Source of the DNA: Trebonia sp.
GTDB taxonomy: Bacteria > Actinomycetota > Actinomycetes > Streptosporangiales > Streptosporangiaceae
Length of the DNA stretch: 21,553 bases
NCBI GenBank assembly: GCA_030043595.1
Contig: JASHXJ010000511.1
Location: 1 to 21,553 of the forward strand
Direction of reading: 5' to 3'
Made by a program: the position numbers and the translations under genes. Shown here piece by piece: positions 19,673 through 21,553 of the stretch. Within the stretch, counting starts at the first letter, position 1. The number at the start of each line of letters is the position of its first letter. A model generated the notes under the pieces. The model was not told the origin of the DNA and ran no database searches. It worked only from the letters and a program-made list of their open reading frames with translations.

Positions 19673-21553
19673 CGGCCAAGGGCAGGGAGCCCGCGCGGGG
19701 AGTCCAGTCCGGCGGTTCTCACAACCAGCAGGAGAACTATTTCGCCCCGGTGACGCAGTACTTGTTTACCGGCGGGTTCGAGCGGCTGCGGGATGTGTGT
19801 TTTGATCCGGCGCCGCTGGCGCGGGATCTGGACCTGGCCCGGTTTACCGGCCGGGAATGGCTGATCGGGCAGATCGACGCGTTCATCGCGCGCCGGCCGC
19901 GGGGGTATGTGATCGTGCAGGCTGAGGCGGGGGTGGGGAAGTCGACGCTGGCCGCGCACCTGGCGGGGACCCGGCCGTGGCTGCATCATTTCACCCGGCT
20001 GCCGGGTGGCCGGTCTCCGGAGGCGGCGCGCAAGAGCCTGGCCGCGCAGCTGATCGCCGCCTGGGGCCTGGCGGAGGAGTGGGCGCCGGAGGGCGTGCTG
20101 CCGGTGTCGGCGTCGCGGCCGGACTGGTTTAGCCGGCTGCTGGAGGCAGCGGCCCACAAGCGGGATGAGCAGGCGGCTGGCGGGCAGCGGCGGGAGCCGG
20201 TCGTGCTGGTGGTGGACGGGCTGGATGAGGCCGAGCCCGAGCCGTCGGGGGGCCGGGGGCTGCCGCTGGGGCTGCCGGACAGCCTGCCGGACGGGGTGTT
20301 CGTGGTGGCGACCAGCCGGCTGGGGATCGACCGGGCGCTGCACGCGGTGCGTAATCCGGCCGACTGGCTGCAGATCGAGGTCGAGGGCCCGGACAATCTC
20401 GGCGACATGCGGCGGTTCATCGAGGCTGTGACGTCCTCCGCCGGTGAGGACGCGGGCCTGGTGAAGATACTGCGTGAGAACGGTGTGGACCTGGCCTGGT
20501 TCCGGGCGACGGTGGCGGGGGCGTGCGGCGGGGTGTGGATCTACCTGCGGTATGTGCTGGATGAGATCCGGGACGGGACGAGGAACCCGCGCAGCGTTGG
20601 AGAATTGCCGGCTGACCTGGCCGGGTTTTACGCCGGGCAGGTCGACCGGTGGCGGGGCGCCGACGGCGATGAGGTGGAGCAGCGGCGGTGGGAGCAGGTG
20701 CGGCTGCCGTTGCTGGGCGTGCTGGGGGCCGCCCGCGCCCCGCTGAGCGTGCCCCAGCTCGCCTGCTTCGCCGCGGTGGCGTCGCAAGAGAACGCGCGGG
20801 TGTTCATCGAGGAAAGCGCCCGGGCGTTTCTCAGCCGCCGGGACGATGAGGCGTCCGGGATGGCGTGCTATGCGCTGCGTCACCAGAGCCTGCGCGACCT
20901 GCTGACTGGCAGCATCCCGCCGCGCCCGGACCTGCAAACCGCGGCCCGGGTGCTCGCCGCCCAGGTCCAGATGGCACATCACCGCATCACCGGCGTGCTG
21001 ACGCCGCCCGGCGAGCCCGGCAGCCGCGACTGGGAGACGACCGGGCCGTACGCCCGCCAGCATCTGGCCACGCACGCGGCCGCGTGCGGCGAACTGGACA
21101 CCCTTGTCAGCGACCCGGGATTCCTGCTGTCCGCCGACCCCGGGTCCATCCTGGGTCAGCGCACGAGGCTGCTTACCGCTGGCGGCAAGCGCGCGCTGGC
21201 AGCCTTTGATCTGAGCATGGACGAGCTGAAGGCAGCTTCCCGGCCGGCCCGCATGGACCGGCTGGCCCTCAACGCAGCGCGGGTACACGCCGCTGCGCTT
21301 GTCGCGGCATGCGCAACCGCTGGGGGCGACTGGCCGGTTCGCTGGGCAGCGTGGGCCGGCCAGGGGCACCGGAGGCTGGCGGGCCACGACGGCGCCGTGA
21401 ACGCGGTCGCGGTCGGGCGGGCCGGGGACCGGGACATCATCGTCTCCGGCTCCGACGACGGCACGGTGCGGGTCTGGGACGCGGTCACCGGCGCGCCGGC
21501 CGGCGGCCCGCTGGCCGGCCACGGCGGCGGGGTGAGGGCGGTGGCGATCGGGC
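19669..21553 (+). CDS. NACHT-type STAND ATPase with N-terminal amyloid-like motif and WD40 repeats, 3' truncated by window
   Basis: An open frame of 628 codons that runs off the window. Residues 9-25 (ARGVQSGGSHNQQENYF) mirror the C-terminal motif of the upstream membrane protein. A linker with FTGREWLIGQIDAFI leads to a NACHT/STAND NTPase: Walker A AEAGVGKST (85-93, Lys91), Walker B VVLVVDGLDEAE (Asp183, Asp186, Glu187) and sensor-like VFVVATSR (210-217). Helical winged-helix and superhelical regions cover about 290-560. WD40 repeats begin near 567 (LAGHDGAVNAVAV, then SGSDDGTVRVWD at 593-604, next GH at 617-618). Known STAND logic: the WD40 sensor binds a trigger, the NTPase oligomerises, and the N-terminus signals. 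Start ATG 19669 overlaps the upstream stop (ATGA). Strand G/C balance changes near 20700. Confidence 0.92.
   Translation, partial: MTAKGREPARGVQSGGSHNQQENYFAPVTQYLFTGGFERLRDVCFDPAPLARDLDLARFTGREWLIGQIDAFIARRPRGYVIVQAEAGVGKSTLAAHLAGTRPWLHHFTRLPGGRSPEAARKSLAAQLIAAWGLAEEWAPEGVLPVSASRPDWFSRLLEAAAHKRDEQAAGGQRREPVVLVVDGLDEAEPEPSGGRGLPLGLPDSLPDGVFVVATSRLGIDRALHAVRNPADWLQIEVEGPDNLGDMRRFIEAVTSSAGEDAGLVKILRENGVDLAWFRATVAGACGGVWIYLRYVLDEIRDGTRNPRSVGELPADLAGFYAGQVDRWRGADGDEVEQRRWEQVRLPLLGVLGAARAPLSVPQLACFAAVASQENARVFIEESARAFLSRRDDEASGMACYALRHQSLRDLLTGSIPPRPDLQTAARVLAAQVQMAHHRITGVLTPPGEPGSRDWETTGPYARQHLATHAAACGELDTLVSDPGFLLSADPGSILGQRTRLLTAGGKRALAAFDLSMDELKAASRPARMDRLALNAARVHAAALVAACATAGGDWPVRWAAWAGQGHRRLAGHDGAVNAVAVGRAGDRDIIVSGSDDGTVRVWDAVTGAPAGGPLAGHGGGVRAVAIG

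Noticed and set aside
19633..21522. 629-codon open frame on the minus strand
   Set aside because: It is antisense to the NACHT-WD40 gene, is low-complexity (Arg, Pro, Gly, His, Gln-rich), has no recognisable domain, and arises from the third-position GC bias of the real gene.
1..21553. CRISPR arrays, rRNA, intact tRNA, integrase or transposase genes
   Set aside because: Looked for on both strands; no regularly spaced repeats, no complete cloverleaf, and no recognisable recombinase or transposase product were found.

Overview
The window comes from the chromosome of a very GC-rich actinobacterium. The evidence is strong G/C third-codon bias, frequent GTG starts, GTGA/ATGA gene overlaps, apparently leaderless starts, and typical actinobacterial families (DUF2332, DUF5995, DUF5996, DUF3040, FolP2, tandem UspA, NACHT-WD40). 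The genus cannot be fixed from the sequence alone; a Streptosporangiales-like or related lineage is a guess.

Layout. (1) 1-2605: the 3' part of a conserved secreted/lipoprotein-type protein, then a tandem universal stress protein (minus) divergent from a CBS-CBS-BON protein (plus). A DosR/DevR-like palindrome lies between the last two. (2) 2632-4825: a minus-strand pair, a FolP2-type dihydropteroate-synthase homologue followed 10 bp later by an MFS exporter. (3) 4914-10043: mostly plus-strand housekeeping and accessory genes: methyltransferase, SnoaL-like protein, DUF2332, a second UspA, DUF5995, an ABM-like protein and an NAD-type SDR. (4) 10101-14272: a 13-bp inverted repeat, then a minus-strand operon of DUF885 peptidase, DUF998 membrane protein and methyltransferase, divergent from a small HExxH metallopeptidase. 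A VOC protein is convergent with the metallopeptidase. (5) 14310-18423: a CipC-like DUF3759 protein divergent from DUF5996, then a TetR/DHA2-efflux divergon with two matching operators, and an SRPBCC protein. (6) 18577-21553: a DUF3040-like membrane protein, a 418-bp gap holding a 19-bp perfect hairpin, and a two-gene coupled unit that runs off the right edge.

The most interesting system is that last unit, 19334-21553. A 112-residue protein with two predicted transmembrane helices ends in a motif (ARGVQFGEHNRQVNYF) that is nearly repeated at the N-terminus of the next protein (ARGVQSGGSHNQQENYF). That next protein is a NACHT-type STAND ATPase with C-terminal WD40 repeats, and its start overlaps the first gene's stop by ATGA. 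This matches the logic of bacterial amyloid-signalling (RHIM-like/BASS) effector-NLR pairs: a WD40/NACHT sensor would assemble and template, through the shared motif, a membrane-acting effector. It is a candidate abortive-infection or programmed-death module with a minimal two-helix effector.

Other points of interest are the two TetR operators placed on the efflux promoter, the DosR-like box between two stress genes, a mainly fungal protein family (CipC) in a bacterium, and several unexplained inverted or tandem repeats.
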